DNA from: VRUE01 sp963702175
GTDB taxonomy: Bacteria > Actinomycetota > Thermoleophilia > Solirubrobacterales > 70-9
Assembly: GCA_963702175.1 (NCBI GenBank)
Contig: OY969721.1
Coordinates: 248,001-312,000, forward strand
DNA: 64,000 nt
Reading direction: 5' to 3'
Of this stretch, positions 16,132 through 25,405 are shown in pieces. The notes under the pieces are model-generated. The model had not been told where the DNA came from, made no database searches, and worked only from the letters and a program-made list of their open reading frames with translations. Positions within the stretch are counted from its first letter, which is position 1, and every line of letters begins with the position of its first letter. A program made the position numbers and the translations under genes.

Positions 16132-19104
16132 ATGGGGAGGAGGCGCCGACATCTATTCGTCCTGATCTTCGTTCTCGGGCTGATCGTGGCCTCGGCCGCG
16201 GTCATCGCGACCACGTCGACCAAGCTCGGTCTCGACCTCAAGGGCGGGGTCGAACTGATCTACCAGGGCACGCCGACTAACCAGGTGGAGGAGGTCAGCA
16301 GCGAGGACATCGACCGCTCGATCGAAATCATCCGCGAGCGCGTCGACGAGCTCGGCGTCTCCGAGCCGGAGGTCTCCCGCCTCGGGCTTGATCAGATCTC
16401 GGTCAGCCTGCCCGACGTCACCAACGCGCAGCGGGCGATCGACCAGGTCGGCACGACCGCGCAGCTCTACTTCTACGACTGGGAGCCCAACCTGATCGGC
16501 CGCGAGCGGGCGATCGGGGGCCGCCCAGGCCAGCAGCCGACCCCGGAAGCGCTCACAGAAGCGACCAACGAATGGAAAGCCGCTGGGCGCAGCATTAGCA
16601 AGCTCGAGAACCAGCAGCTGCTCTACGGGGGCGCCTACGCGACCGCATACGGCGCCGTGCAGCTCGCCGCCGAACAGAAACCGGTCGAGGACTGCTCGAA
16701 CTGCTCGACCGACCGGACGCGCTTCTACCTCTTCACGAAAGGTGACCCCGGCAAACTTATTGCCGGCCCCGAGTTCGCCCGCGAGGATCTCTACGTCAAG
16801 CCGACCGGGGAGAAACTTCCCCGCAAGAAGGAATGCGAGGACGATGAAGCCGGCGAATGCCAGACCATCCTCGCGGTCCCTCCCGGGACGATCGTCGTTT
16901 CCGAACAGCCGGTTGACTCGGGCGGAAAAGTGGTCGAGGACGCTGAGCCGGGCTGGTACGCGCTGAAAGACGACCCGGCGCTGTCGGGGACCGACATCAC
17001 CGACCCGAAGCAGGAAACCAACGAATTCGGCCAGCCCAACGTCACCTTCAACTTCACTGACGACGGTCAGGACGCCTTCCAGGAGGTGACGCGCACGATC
17101 GCCCAGCGCGGCCAGGCCTCGGCGATTGGCGTGGTCGACGACAAAACAGCCGAACAGAGCTCCGGCCACTTCGCCGTCGTCCTCGACAACGAGGTGACGA
17201 CGCGGCCGATCATCAACTTCAAGGAAAACCCCGATGGGATCGATGGGCGGACCGGGGCACAGATCTCCGGCGGCTTCTCCGGGGTCCAGGAGGCCCAGGA
17301 CCTGGCGACGATCCTCCAGATCGGCGCCCTGCCGATCAACCTGAAGCTGATCAGCCAGACCCAGGTTTCGGCGACGCTCGGCGAACAGGCGCTCGACCAG
17401 GGGCTGAAGGCGGGCCTGATCGGGCTGCTTCTGGTGATCGTCTTCCTGATCGCCTACTACCGCCTGCTCGGGGTCGTGGCGACGCTCGGGCTGGCCGTCT
17501 ACGCGGTCTTCTTCTTCGCCCTGATCAAGCTGATCCCGATCACGATGACCCTGCCGGGGATCGCCGGCCTGATCCTCACCATCGGCGTCGCGGCGGACTC
17601 GAACATCGTCATCTTCGAGCGGATCAAGGAGGAAGTGCGGGCCGGTCGCAGCCTCTCCTCGGCGATCGCGGTCGGATACCGGCGCGGGATCGGGACGATC
17701 ATCGACGCCAACGTCATCACCTTCTTCACCGCCTTCATCCTCTTCGTGTTGGCGACGGCGAGCGTCAAGGGCTTCGCCTTCACGCTTGGCGTCGGCACGC
17801 TCGTCTCGCTCTTCACCGCGGTGGTCTTCACCCAGGCGCTGCTCGCCGTCTTCGGCCGCGGCCGGCTGCTCTCCTCCCCGCGCCTGCTGGGGGCTGCGCA
17901 GGAATCGGAGTCCAGGTGGCGCTTCAATTTCGTCGGCGCGAGCCGCTGGTTCTTCTCGATCTCGGGCGCGATCCTCGTCGTCGGCGCGCTCTCCCTCGCC
18001 ATCAGCCAGCTGAACTTCGGCATCGACTTCGAGTCCGGGACGCGAATCAACTTCGCCCCCGAGCAGAGTGCCAGCGTCGAAGACGTACGGTCGGTGATCG
18101 AGGAGGAGGGGCTGGGGGAGGCCGAGATCCAGGAAACGGATGACGAGCAGTTCGGAGATGGCTTCCAGATCCAGTCGGAGGAGCTGCAGCCGGGCGGTGT
18201 GGAGAAAGCCGAGGAGGTGCTGGCCGAGGAATTCGGGATCCAGCCCGAAAGCTTCGAGAACACCAGCGTCGGGCCGACCTTCGGTGAGCAGGTGGCTCGC
18301 AGCGCGATGCTCGCGATCATCTTCTCGCTACTGCTGATCTCCGCCTACATGGCTTTCCGCTTCGAAGCGAAGTACGCGGTGCCCGTCCTGATCGCAGTCG
18401 CCCACGACATCTTGATCACCGCGGGGGTCTACTCGCTTGCCGGGGAGGAAGTCTCGAGTGCCACCGTGGCCGCCTTCCTCACCATCCTCGGCTACTCGCT
18501 GTATGACACCGTGATCGTCTTCGACCGGATCCGCGAGAACGTGCCACGGATGCCGCGTGCTGCTTTCTCGCAGATCGTCAACCGCTCGATGAGCGAGGTC
18601 CTGACGCGCTCGCTGATCACCGGACTCTCGTCTGTCTTCCTGGTCACCGTGCTGCTGATTTTCGGCGGCGCCACCCTGCAGGCCTTCGCCTTCGCGATGA
18701 TGGTCGGCATCTTCTCCGGTACCTACTCGTCGATCTTCATCGCCGCACCGGTGCTGAATGCCTGGAAGGAACGCGAGCCCGGCTTCCAGCAGCGGCGCGA
18801 ACGGATCGCCGCGGCGCATGGCAGCGTGCCCGCCTTTGCCGACGAGCTCGAAGTGGCGAGGCTCGACGACGAGGAGCCTGGGAGGGCGGAGGTTGAGGTG
18901 CCGCCCGCCGCCCAGCTCGAGCCGGAGCCGCAGCCGAGCGCGGTGGCCACGGCCGAGCCTCCAGCCGACGGTGATGGCGCAGAGCCCCCTGCGGACGGCG
19001 AGTCGCAGGCAGCTGCCGATCCCGCCTCTGCCGAGCGACGCGAACGCAACCAGCAGCGCCGCGAACGGCGCCAGCAGCGCCGCAAACACGGGAGGCGCCG
19101 CTGA
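16132..19104 (+). CDS. secDF: Fused protein-export membrane subunit SecDF
   Basis: 990 residues, SecD and SecF in one chain, as in Bacillus; many actinobacteria have separate genes. SecDF uses the proton motive force to pull exported proteins through SecYEG. The SecD half opens with a membrane helix then TKLGLDLKGGVELIYQG, the P1 periplasmic region (with a poorly conserved acidic insert around 200-280), then six helices including GIAGLILTIGVAADSNIVIFERIKEE. The SecF half starts near residue 600 (SRWFFSISGAILVVGAL), has NFGIDFESGTRI, and repeats VAAFLTILGYSLYDTVIVFDRIREN. The last ~110 residues are a charged, low-complexity tail. ATG 16132; the stop overlaps the next gene by one base. Confidence 0.96.
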   Translation: MGRRRRHLFVLIFVLGLIVASAAVIATTSTKLGLDLKGGVELIYQGTPTNQVEEVSSEDIDRSIEIIRERVDELGVSEPEVSRLGLDQISVSLPDVTNAQRAIDQVGTTAQLYFYDWEPNLIGRERAIGGRPGQQPTPEALTEATNEWKAAGRSISKLENQQLLYGGAYATAYGAVQLAAEQKPVEDCSNCSTDRTRFYLFTKGDPGKLIAGPEFAREDLYVKPTGEKLPRKKECEDDEAGECQTILAVPPGTIVVSEQPVDSGGKVVEDAEPGWYALKDDPALSGTDITDPKQETNEFGQPNVTFNFTDDGQDAFQEVTRTIAQRGQASAIGVVDDKTAEQSSGHFAVVLDNEVTTRPIINFKENPDGIDGRTGAQISGGFSGVQEAQDLATILQIGALPINLKLISQTQVSATLGEQALDQGLKAGLIGLLLVIVFLIAYYRLLGVVATLGLAVYAVFFFALIKLIPITMTLPGIAGLILTIGVAADSNIVIFERIKEEVRAGRSLSSAIAVGYRRGIGTIIDANVITFFTAFILFVLATASVKGFAFTLGVGTLVSLFTAVVFTQALLAVFGRGRLLSSPRLLGAAQESESRWRFNFVGASRWFFSISGAILVVGALSLAISQLNFGIDFESGTRINFAPEQSASVEDVRSVIEEEGLGEAEIQETDDEQFGDGFQIQSEELQPGGVEKAEEVLAEEFGIQPESFENTSVGPTFGEQVARSAMLAIIFSLLLISAYMAFRFEAKYAVPVLIAVAHDILITAGVYSLAGEEVSSATVAAFLTILGYSLYDTVIVFDRIRENVPRMPRAAFSQIVNRSMSEVLTRSLITGLSSVFLVTVLLIFGGATLQAFAFAMMVGIFSGTYSSIFIAAPVLNAWKEREPGFQQRRERIAAAHGSVPAFADELEVARLDDEEPGRAEVEVPPAAQLEPEPQPSAVATAEPPADGDGAEPPADGESQAAADPASAERRERNQQRRERRQQRRKHGRRR

Positions 19105-19370
19105 TGGCACTGGTCGTCTGGTTCATGATGGGCCTCGCCCTCTGGCACTTCACCGTGTTCCTGCCAGATCGTTTCTGGCAGGGCATCGTCGGCGCCCTAC
19201 TCGGCGCGACCACCGGGGCCGTCGTCTTCGGCGCGATCATTGCCATCGCTTCCGGGAAAAGCCTTGGCGACACCGATCTCGCGACCGCGCTCGTCGCGAT
19301 TCCCGGCACGGTGATCGGCCTCGCCGTCATCTGGTTCATCGGCATCCGCGCGGCCGAAGAGTCGGCCTAG
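19104..19370 (+). CDS. Small membrane protein cotranscribed with secDF
   Basis: 88 residues, with helices VVWFMMGLALWHFTVFL, GIVGALLGATTGAVVFGAIIAI and ALVAIPGTVIGLAVIWFIGI. Its ATG overlaps the secDF stop (TGATG), so it is translated from the same message and may be a Sec accessory. No family recognised. The stop codon is the first base of the arm-B repeat. Confidence 0.72.
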   Translation: MALVVWFMMGLALWHFTVFLPDRFWQGIVGALLGATTGAVVFGAIIAIASGKSLGDTDLATALVAIPGTVIGLAVIWFIGIRAAEESA

Positions 19371-19512
19371 AAACCCTTCGCGCACGTCTGGCGACGGCGG
19401 ATGCTGCGCGGTGCTGCGTCCTCCAGTCGGCCGAATAGCGCTGCTATTCGGGCCTCCCTGCGTCCTTGCCCCGCTTGATCCGGCGCTCGCCAGCCGCACA
19501 CGCAGAGTTCCT
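19370..19512 (-). repeat. 143-bp inverted repeat, arm B (upstream of recJ)
   Basis: Reverse-complement partner of 15465-15607. Its hairpin is CCGAATAG (19431-19438) with CTATTCGG (19444-19451). The two arms lie in opposite orientation and enclose the PAS, secDF and small membrane genes. It fills the gap between the small membrane gene and recJ; the recJ start lies about 30 bases beyond it. Confidence 0.8.
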
Positions 19513-19544
19513 AGGACGACCCTCCGTCCGCAGCCATTCCTAGG

Positions 19545-22118
19545 TTGGGAGTCGTGGGGGATTCCGCCAACACCTTTATCACCGCGCCGTACGACTACGC
19601 CGAGGCGCGGGCGCTGGTCGACGAGCTCGGCCTGAGCGAGCCGGTCGCGATCACGTTGGTGCGCCGCGGGCACCGAACGCCTGAGGCCGCTCGCGTTTTC
19701 CTGGAGGCGAACGAGTCGCACGAGCCAGGCGATTTCAAGTCGATGGCCACAGTGGTCGAGCGGGTTCTGGCAGCCGTGCGGGACAAGCACCGGATCGCCA
19801 TCCACGGCGATTTCGATGTCGACGGCGTCTGCGCCACGACGATCTTGGTTCACGTGCTGCGCGAGCTGGGTGCCGAGTGCGACTGGCTAATCCCCGATCG
19901 CCTCAACGATGGCTACGGGCTCAGCCCGGCGAACGTCGAGAAGCTGGCTGAGCGCGGCACAAAGCTTTTGATCACCGCCGACTGTGGCATCACGGCTGTC
20001 GAGGAGGTTGCGCTGGCGAAGGGATTGGGAGTGGACGTGATCGTCACCGATCACCACCAACCAGGTGCGGAGCTGCCCGATTGCCCGATCCTCCACCCGG
20101 CGATCGACGGCTACCCCTTCGAGAGTCTCTGCGGTACCGCTGTCGCTTGGAAGCTGGCCTGCGCTCTGCGGGAGGCATCGGGGGAGGGGTCCCCAGGAAC
20201 TCCGCGCGAAGGCGCGCCTGGGGACCCCTCCCCCGATGCCTCTGCCGCCGACCTGGACCTGGTTGCCCTCGCCACCGTGGCAGACCTGGTTCCCCTCGTA
20301 GGCGAGAACCGGTCGCTTGTGCGTCGCGGGCTGGAGGAGTTGCGCCGTGCCCAGCGGCCCGGGATCCGTGCTCTGATCGAGGCAGCCAAATGCGAGCCGA
20401 CGCAACTTGACGAGAGCGACCTCGGTTTTCGGTTGGCGCCGCGGATCAATGCCGCTGGCCGTCTCTACCGTGCTGATGCCGGGGTGGAGCTTTTCCTCAC
20501 CGAGGATGAGGGTCGGGCCGCTGAGATAGCCAAGGAGCTCAATCGCGCTAACGGTGAGCGGCGGGCCACTGAGCGCGAGGTCGACGGGGCGGCGGAGACG
20601 GCTTGGCGCGAGCTGTCTGAGCGGTTGCAAGAGGCCCACGGGCTGGTGGTTGCCGGCGAGGGATGGCATCCAGGTGTGATCGGGATCGTCGCCTCGCGGA
20701 TGGTCGAGCGTCATCACCGGCCGACGGTTGTCATCACGCTTGATGAGAAGGGGGAGGGGCGGGGAAGTGGTCGCAGCATTCCAGGATTCGACTTGCTGGC
20801 TGCGCTCGAGGCCTGCTCCGAGTACCTGACCGGCTTCGGCGGTCACCGTGCTGCTGCCGGCCTGCAACTGGGCGCCGAGGACGTTCCTGCCTTCCAGGAG
20901 GCGTTCGCCGCGCACGCCGATTCGGTTCTCTCGCCTGAGGATCTGGGGCGGAGAGAGCGTGTAGATGCGATGGTCGGCGGTCAAGGCATTGGCCTCGAGC
21001 TCGCCGAGGAGCTCGGTCGGCTTGGCCCGTTCGGGATGGGCAACCCCGGTGTGCGACTGCTGGTGCCCTCCGCCCGAGTCCGCGACGTGCGCCCGATGGG
21101 AGAGGGGAAGCACGCTCGCTTCAGTCTCCACAGCGGCTCCCACCGGGCGCTTGGGGTCGCCTTCGGTCGCTCGCGCCTCGGCGTCGGCGAGGACGAGGCG
21201 GTAGACGCCACCGTTCGGCTTGAGGTCAACCGCTGGAACGGCGCCGTGGAGCCGCGCGTCGTCCTCCGCGAGCTCTATCCGGTGGAGCCGGTCTGCGAGT
21301 GCCCGGATAGGGAGTGGTGGAGTCGCTTCGAGCGCGAGTTGCGGTTGCCGCTCGAGCCACCGTCCGGAGACGGGACCTCGGAAGAGCCTCGCGTTCGCGA
21401 GCTCGTGAGGAGCGGCGGCTCCGGCGCTTCGACGATCGCCGAGCTGGTCTCCAGCGGCAACGAGGTGCTGGTCGTCTGTGCGGACTCCGCGCGCCGGCGC
21501 GAGCTCGCCGCCCTCGCCCGCTTCGACAACCGCTCCCCTGGAGCCCGCTGCGAACGCTGCGGCGGCCTCCTGGCGGAGGGACTGCGCGCCCCTGCGGTTG
21601 CCGACTACTCGACGCTGGAGCGAACGCCCAGCCTTGCCGCCGAGTACGAGCACGTTGTCCTCCTTGACCCGCCCACCTCAGTCAGTCACGAGCGATTGGC
21701 CGCCAGGCCCGTGGACGGCTGGAGCGACCGGGCAGGGCATCCCGGCCACCTACACGAGGCTTGGGGGCAGGGAGAGGTGAGCCAGGCGCTCACCGCGCTC
21801 GAGGAGCAGCTCGCGCGCCGCCCGGCCCTGATCGCCGTGTTTAGGAACCTGCGCGAGGCAGGGGAGACCAGCGGCGAGTCGCTGCGGGAGGCGCTGGCGG
21901 GAGCCGGAACCCGTGAGCGCGGGCCCGAGACCGCGGCGCGTTGCTTTCGCGTCCTCGCTGAGCTCGGCCTGGTCGAGGGAGACCCCGACGGTGGGCGCGG
22001 GGAGGTCGGGGTCGTATCCTCAGGGAGAACAGACCTGGAGCGCTCCGCCGCGTTCCGCGCGTACAGCGCCCAATACGAGGAAGACCGCCGATACCTGGAA
22101 AGGCACAAACACCCGTAG
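19545..22118 (+). CDS. recJ: Single-stranded-DNA exonuclease RecJ
   Basis: 857 residues, longer than the usual 550-800. RecJ degrades single strands 5' to 3' in RecF-pathway and mismatch repair. DHH-family motifs are visible: HGDFDVDGVCATTI (motif I), ADCGIT, VTDHHQPG, then DLVALATVADLVPL, the DHHA1 region with GRSIPGFDLLAAL and TGFGGHRAAAG, and an OB-like part. The last ~260 residues form an extra domain with a CERCGG site and no recognised activity. Residues about 210-233 are encoded by a perfect 26-bp palindrome inserted in a loop. Start is TTG 19545, or GTG 19554. Confidence 0.93.
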   Translation: MGVVGDSANTFITAPYDYAEARALVDELGLSEPVAITLVRRGHRTPEAARVFLEANESHEPGDFKSMATVVERVLAAVRDKHRIAIHGDFDVDGVCATTILVHVLRELGAECDWLIPDRLNDGYGLSPANVEKLAERGTKLLITADCGITAVEEVALAKGLGVDVIVTDHHQPGAELPDCPILHPAIDGYPFESLCGTAVAWKLACALREASGEGSPGTPREGAPGDPSPDASAADLDLVALATVADLVPLVGENRSLVRRGLEELRRAQRPGIRALIEAAKCEPTQLDESDLGFRLAPRINAAGRLYRADAGVELFLTEDEGRAAEIAKELNRANGERRATEREVDGAAETAWRELSERLQEAHGLVVAGEGWHPGVIGIVASRMVERHHRPTVVITLDEKGEGRGSGRSIPGFDLLAALEACSEYLTGFGGHRAAAGLQLGAEDVPAFQEAFAAHADSVLSPEDLGRRERVDAMVGGQGIGLELAEELGRLGPFGMGNPGVRLLVPSARVRDVRPMGEGKHARFSLHSGSHRALGVAFGRSRLGVGEDEAVDATVRLEVNRWNGAVEPRVVLRELYPVEPVCECPDREWWSRFERELRLPLEPPSGDGTSEEPRVRELVRSGGSGASTIAELVSSGNEVLVVCADSARRRELAALARFDNRSPGARCERCGGLLAEGLRAPAVADYSTLERTPSLAAEYEHVVLLDPPTSVSHERLAARPVDGWSDRAGHPGHLHEAWGQGEVSQALTALEEQLARRPALIAVFRNLREAGETSGESLREALAGAGTRERGPETAARCFRVLAELGLVEGDPDGGRGEVGVVSSGRTDLERSAAFRAYSAQYEEDRRYLERHKHP
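20172..20242. repeat. Perfect palindromic element inside recJ
   Basis: Left arm 20172-20197 and right arm 20217-20242 are exact reverse complements over 26 bases, with a 19-base centre that itself has a CGCGC/GCGCG hairpin. It is read through in frame in recJ and encodes a Gly/Pro/Ser-rich insert (EASGEGSPGTPREGAPGDP...). It falls between two conserved RecJ segments, where a variable loop is tolerated. Confidence 0.9.
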
Positions 22119-22150
22119 AGCACTCGGAGCTCCTCGCCGACCTCTTCGCC

Positions 22151-24364
22151 GTGGTCGAGGAGTTCGACTCCGCGCCCGCAGGGGACGGCGTCGCCGTGGG
22201 CGGCAACGGCGGCACCGCGCTCGCCGTGGCGACGATGATCGACCGCGCCGCGGTCGAGCGCGCCTTCGAGTTTGCCTGTGAGCGCCACGCCGACCAGAGG
22301 CGCCGCTCCGGCGACGAGTTCATTACCCACCCCGTGGGGGTGGCGCAGGTCTGCGCCGCGATGCGTCTCGACACCGAGACCCTCTGCGCCGCGCTGCTGC
22401 ACGACACGGTCGAGGACACCAGCGCCAGCCTCGAGGAGATCCGCGACGAGTTCGGCGAGGAGATCGCCCAGCTGGTCGACGGCGTCACCAAGCTGACCGG
22501 GATTGCCTTCGAGAGCCGCGACGAGCGGCAGGCCGAGAACTACCGCAAGATGATGGTGGCGATGGCCACTGACATCAGGGTGATCCTGATCAAGCTGGCC
22601 GATCGCCTCCACAACATGCGCACCCTGGGTGCGCTGCCGAAGCAGAAGCAACTGACGAAGTCGCGCGAGACGCTGGAGATCTACGCGCCGCTGGCCCACC
22701 GACTCGGCATCCACGCGATCAAGTGGGAGCTGGAGGACCTCGCCTTCGCCACCCTGCACCCGCGCAAGTACAAGGAGATCAAGCAGCTCGTCGCCCAGCA
22801 GCGCACCGAGCGCGAGGACTTCGTCGAGGACGCCGGCAGCTTCCTTTCCGGCGAGCTGGACAAGGTTGGCATCGTGGCCGAGATCTCAGGCCGCGCCAAG
22901 CACTTCTACTCGATCTACACGAAGATGACCAAGAAGGGGCGCGAGTTCAACGAGATCTTCGACCTGACCGCGATGCGGGTGATCGTCGGCTCTGTCAAGG
23001 ACTGCTACGGGGCGATCGGCGTGATCCACTCTCTCTGGAAGCCGCTGCCGGGGCGCTTCAAGGATTTCGTCGCGATGCCGAAGGCCAACATGTACCAGGC
23101 GCTGCATACGACGGTGATCGGCCCTGAAGGCAAGCCGCTCGAGATCCAGATCCGCACTGAGGAGATGCACAAGCTGGCCGAGTACGGGATTTCCGCCCAC
23201 GTCGCCTACAAGGAGGGCAGCGGCGGCGACCCGCAGCGGGAGAAGATGACCTGGTTGCGGCAGCTGGTCGAGACCGAGGGCGAACAAGACCCGACAGAGT
23301 TCCTCGAGTCGCTCAAGGTCGACCTCTTCGAGGACGAGGTCTTCGTCTTCACGCCGAAAGGCGAGGTGAAGAGCCTCTCGGCGGGCTCGACCCCGCTCGA
23401 CTTCGCCTACGCCGTCCACACCGACGTCGGCCACCGCTGCGTCGGCGCCAAGGTCAACGGCAAGATCGTGCCGCTGCACTACCAGCTGCGCTCCGGCGAC
23501 ATCGTCGAGGTAATGACCGCGAAACAGAAGCGCGGCCCCTCGCGCGACTGGCTGAAGCTGGTCCGCACTAGTCGCGCCCGCAACAAGATCCGCGCCTGGT
23601 TCAAGGAGGAGGGGCGCGAGGACGCCGAGCGCAACGGCCGCGAGGCTCTGGAGGCGGCGCTGCGAAAGCATGGCTTGCCGATGCAGAAGGTCGCCGGCTC
23701 GCCCCTGCTCGCCGACGTGATCCGCGAGATGGGCCACCGCAAAGCGAGCGAGTTCTACATCGCCCTAGGACAGGGCAAGGTCTCCGCCAGGCTGGTCGCG
23801 AGCAAGCTGATGCAGCGGCTGAAGGCCGGCGAGGCGGTCGAGGACACCGAACCGCTGGGCATCTCGGACGCGCGCGAGGACAAGGCGCGGCGCACCAAGG
23901 ACGCCTCCAACTACGGGATCAGTGTCAAGGGTGCCGAGAACGTCGTCGTGCGGCTGGCCAAGTGCTGCCGCCCGGTGCCCGGCGACGAGATCGCCGGCTA
24001 CGTCTCGCTGGGGCGCGGGATCACCATCCACCGCACCGACTGCAAGAACATGCGGGCGCTCAAACGCGACCCCGAACGCTTCGTCGAGGTCAGCTGGGAC
24101 GGCGAGAACGAGGCCTCCTATCGGGTTGAGATCCAGATCGACGCCTACGATCGCACTCGGCTGCTGGAGGACCTCTCGCGGACCTTCTCCGAGGCGGGGA
24201 TAAACATCGTCGGCGCCAGCTGCATGACCCGTCACCCGATGGTGAAGAACCGCTTCGTGGTCGAGGTCGGCGACACCGAGCAACTCAAACAGTGCATCTC
24301 CCGACTGCGCAACGTCGAGTCGGTCTTCGACGCCTACCGGATTACGCCGGCGCCCTCTGCCTGA
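22151..24364 (+). CDS. relA: RelA/SpoT family (p)ppGpp synthetase/hydrolase
   Basis: 737 residues, full long-RSH length. The hydrolase HD site is intact (LLHDTVEDT, HD at 84-85; RRSGDEFITHP), and the synthetase domain is present with MPKANMYQALHTTVIGPEGKPLEIQIRT and the YGISAHVAYKEG segment. Then TGS (VFVFTPKGEVKSLSAGSTPLDFAYAVHTDVGHRC), a zinc-finger-type region with KCCRPVPGDEIAGYVS, and a C-terminal ACT domain (YRVEIQIDAYDRTRLLEDLSRT). Bifunctionality is inferred from the intact motifs. GTG 22151 is the assumed start; an earlier start near 22119 is possible. It follows recJ by 32 bases. Confidence 0.95.
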   Translation: MVEEFDSAPAGDGVAVGGNGGTALAVATMIDRAAVERAFEFACERHADQRRRSGDEFITHPVGVAQVCAAMRLDTETLCAALLHDTVEDTSASLEEIRDEFGEEIAQLVDGVTKLTGIAFESRDERQAENYRKMMVAMATDIRVILIKLADRLHNMRTLGALPKQKQLTKSRETLEIYAPLAHRLGIHAIKWELEDLAFATLHPRKYKEIKQLVAQQRTEREDFVEDAGSFLSGELDKVGIVAEISGRAKHFYSIYTKMTKKGREFNEIFDLTAMRVIVGSVKDCYGAIGVIHSLWKPLPGRFKDFVAMPKANMYQALHTTVIGPEGKPLEIQIRTEEMHKLAEYGISAHVAYKEGSGGDPQREKMTWLRQLVETEGEQDPTEFLESLKVDLFEDEVFVFTPKGEVKSLSAGSTPLDFAYAVHTDVGHRCVGAKVNGKIVPLHYQLRSGDIVEVMTAKQKRGPSRDWLKLVRTSRARNKIRAWFKEEGREDAERNGREALEAALRKHGLPMQKVAGSPLLADVIREMGHRKASEFYIALGQGKVSARLVASKLMQRLKAGEAVEDTEPLGISDAREDKARRTKDASNYGISVKGAENVVVRLAKCCRPVPGDEIAGYVSLGRGITIHRTDCKNMRALKRDPERFVEVSWDGENEASYRVEIQIDAYDRTRLLEDLSRTFSEAGINIVGASCMTRHPMVKNRFVVEVGDTEQLKQCISRLRNVESVFDAYRITPAPSA

Positions 24365-25390
24365 TCAGGCGACGACGGTGAGGGCGGCGGGGACCGCGCG
24401 CAGCTTGATCTCGGTGTGCTCGCCGATGTAGTCGCCATCGACCTGGACCGGGAAAGGGCGGACAGCCCCGCCCTTGGTCTCGGAGATCGAGGTGACTGTG
24501 GCCTCGCCGACATCCTCGAAGTGAGCTATCTGTCGGTGGCGGGCGGTCGAGGGGCCGACGCTGAGCACCCGGGGTATGAGGGTCGGCATGTCGCGCTGGG
24601 CGGCCCGCTTCAGGACCCCGACGGAGAGCGTGCCGTCGTCGATCTCGACTCCCTCGCAGACCCGGATCGGGCGTTTCGCGAAGTAGGTGAAGGGCTGCGA
24701 GTTCTGGGCCAGCGCGGTGACCCCCTCGACCGACTCGTCGTCTCCGATCACCGTTTGCAGCCTCACCGGGTTGTGCAGGTAGCGGCGGTAAAAGGCCGAG
24801 ATCGCCGCCCAGGTGTAGTAGTAGGGGCCGGCGCTGCGCTTCAGCTTCGGGTGGGCATCGACCCGCTCGACCACGGTGGCGTCGATGCCGACCCCGCAGG
24901 AGAAGACGAAATAGCGGTCGTCGACCATGCCGAGATCGATGCGCCTCGGCCTCCACTCGTCGGCCATCGCCAGTAGGTGCTCGGTCGCGTCGACTATGTC
25001 ATTGGGAATACCGAGTGTGCGGCAGACCACGTTGGTCGACCCTCCCGGCAGGACCGAGAGTGGCACGTCGGTGCCGGCCAGCCCGTTGGCGACCTCGTTC
25101 AGCGTCCCGTCGCCGCCGAAGGCAACGACCACGTCATAGGCCCCATCGCGGGCCTCACGGCCGATCTCGGTGGCGTGGTTCTGCGCTTCCGTCGACACCG
25201 CCTCGACCTCGTAGCGACCCTGCAACGCGTAGACGACGAGGTTCTTCAGCCGGTCGGAGACCGTAGTCGCGTAGGGGTTGACGATCACCAGCATCCGCCG
25301 CTTGGCCGCGCGCGGCGGTAGAGCCGCCGACTTGCGGCGGAGTGCGGCGTCACGGGATCGCGACACGGTTGCAACCGGCGGGGGAGCCAC
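24365..25390 (-). CDS. Diacylglycerol kinase family lipid kinase
   Basis: 341 residues. The family's ATP site GGDGTLNEVANGLAG is present, preceded by MLVIVNPYATTVSDRLKN and followed by PGGSTNVVCRTLGIPND; the C-terminal half has the beta-sandwich fold and ends with VDGDYIGEHTEIKLRAVP. Such enzymes phosphorylate diacylglycerol or related lipids at the membrane face, or NAD-type substrates in related groups. The N-terminal ~32 residues are basic and possibly not translated (an internal start near MLVIVNPY is possible). The last gene of a minus-strand cluster; it ends head-to-head with the relA stop. Confidence 0.88.
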   Translation of the reverse strand: MAPPPVATVSRSRDAALRRKSAALPPRAAKRRMLVIVNPYATTVSDRLKNLVVYALQGRYEVEAVSTEAQNHATEIGREARDGAYDVVVAFGGDGTLNEVANGLAGTDVPLSVLPGGSTNVVCRTLGIPNDIVDATEHLLAMADEWRPRRIDLGMVDDRYFVFSCGVGIDATVVERVDAHPKLKRSAGPYYYTWAAISAFYRRYLHNPVRLQTVIGDDESVEGVTALAQNSQPFTYFAKRPIRVCEGVEIDDGTLSVGVLKRAAQRDMPTLIPRVLSVGPSTARHRQIAHFEDVGEATVTSISETKGGAVRPFPVQVDGDYIGEHTEIKLRAVPAALTVVA

Positions 25391-25405
25391 TACTGATTCC
25401 TAAAC

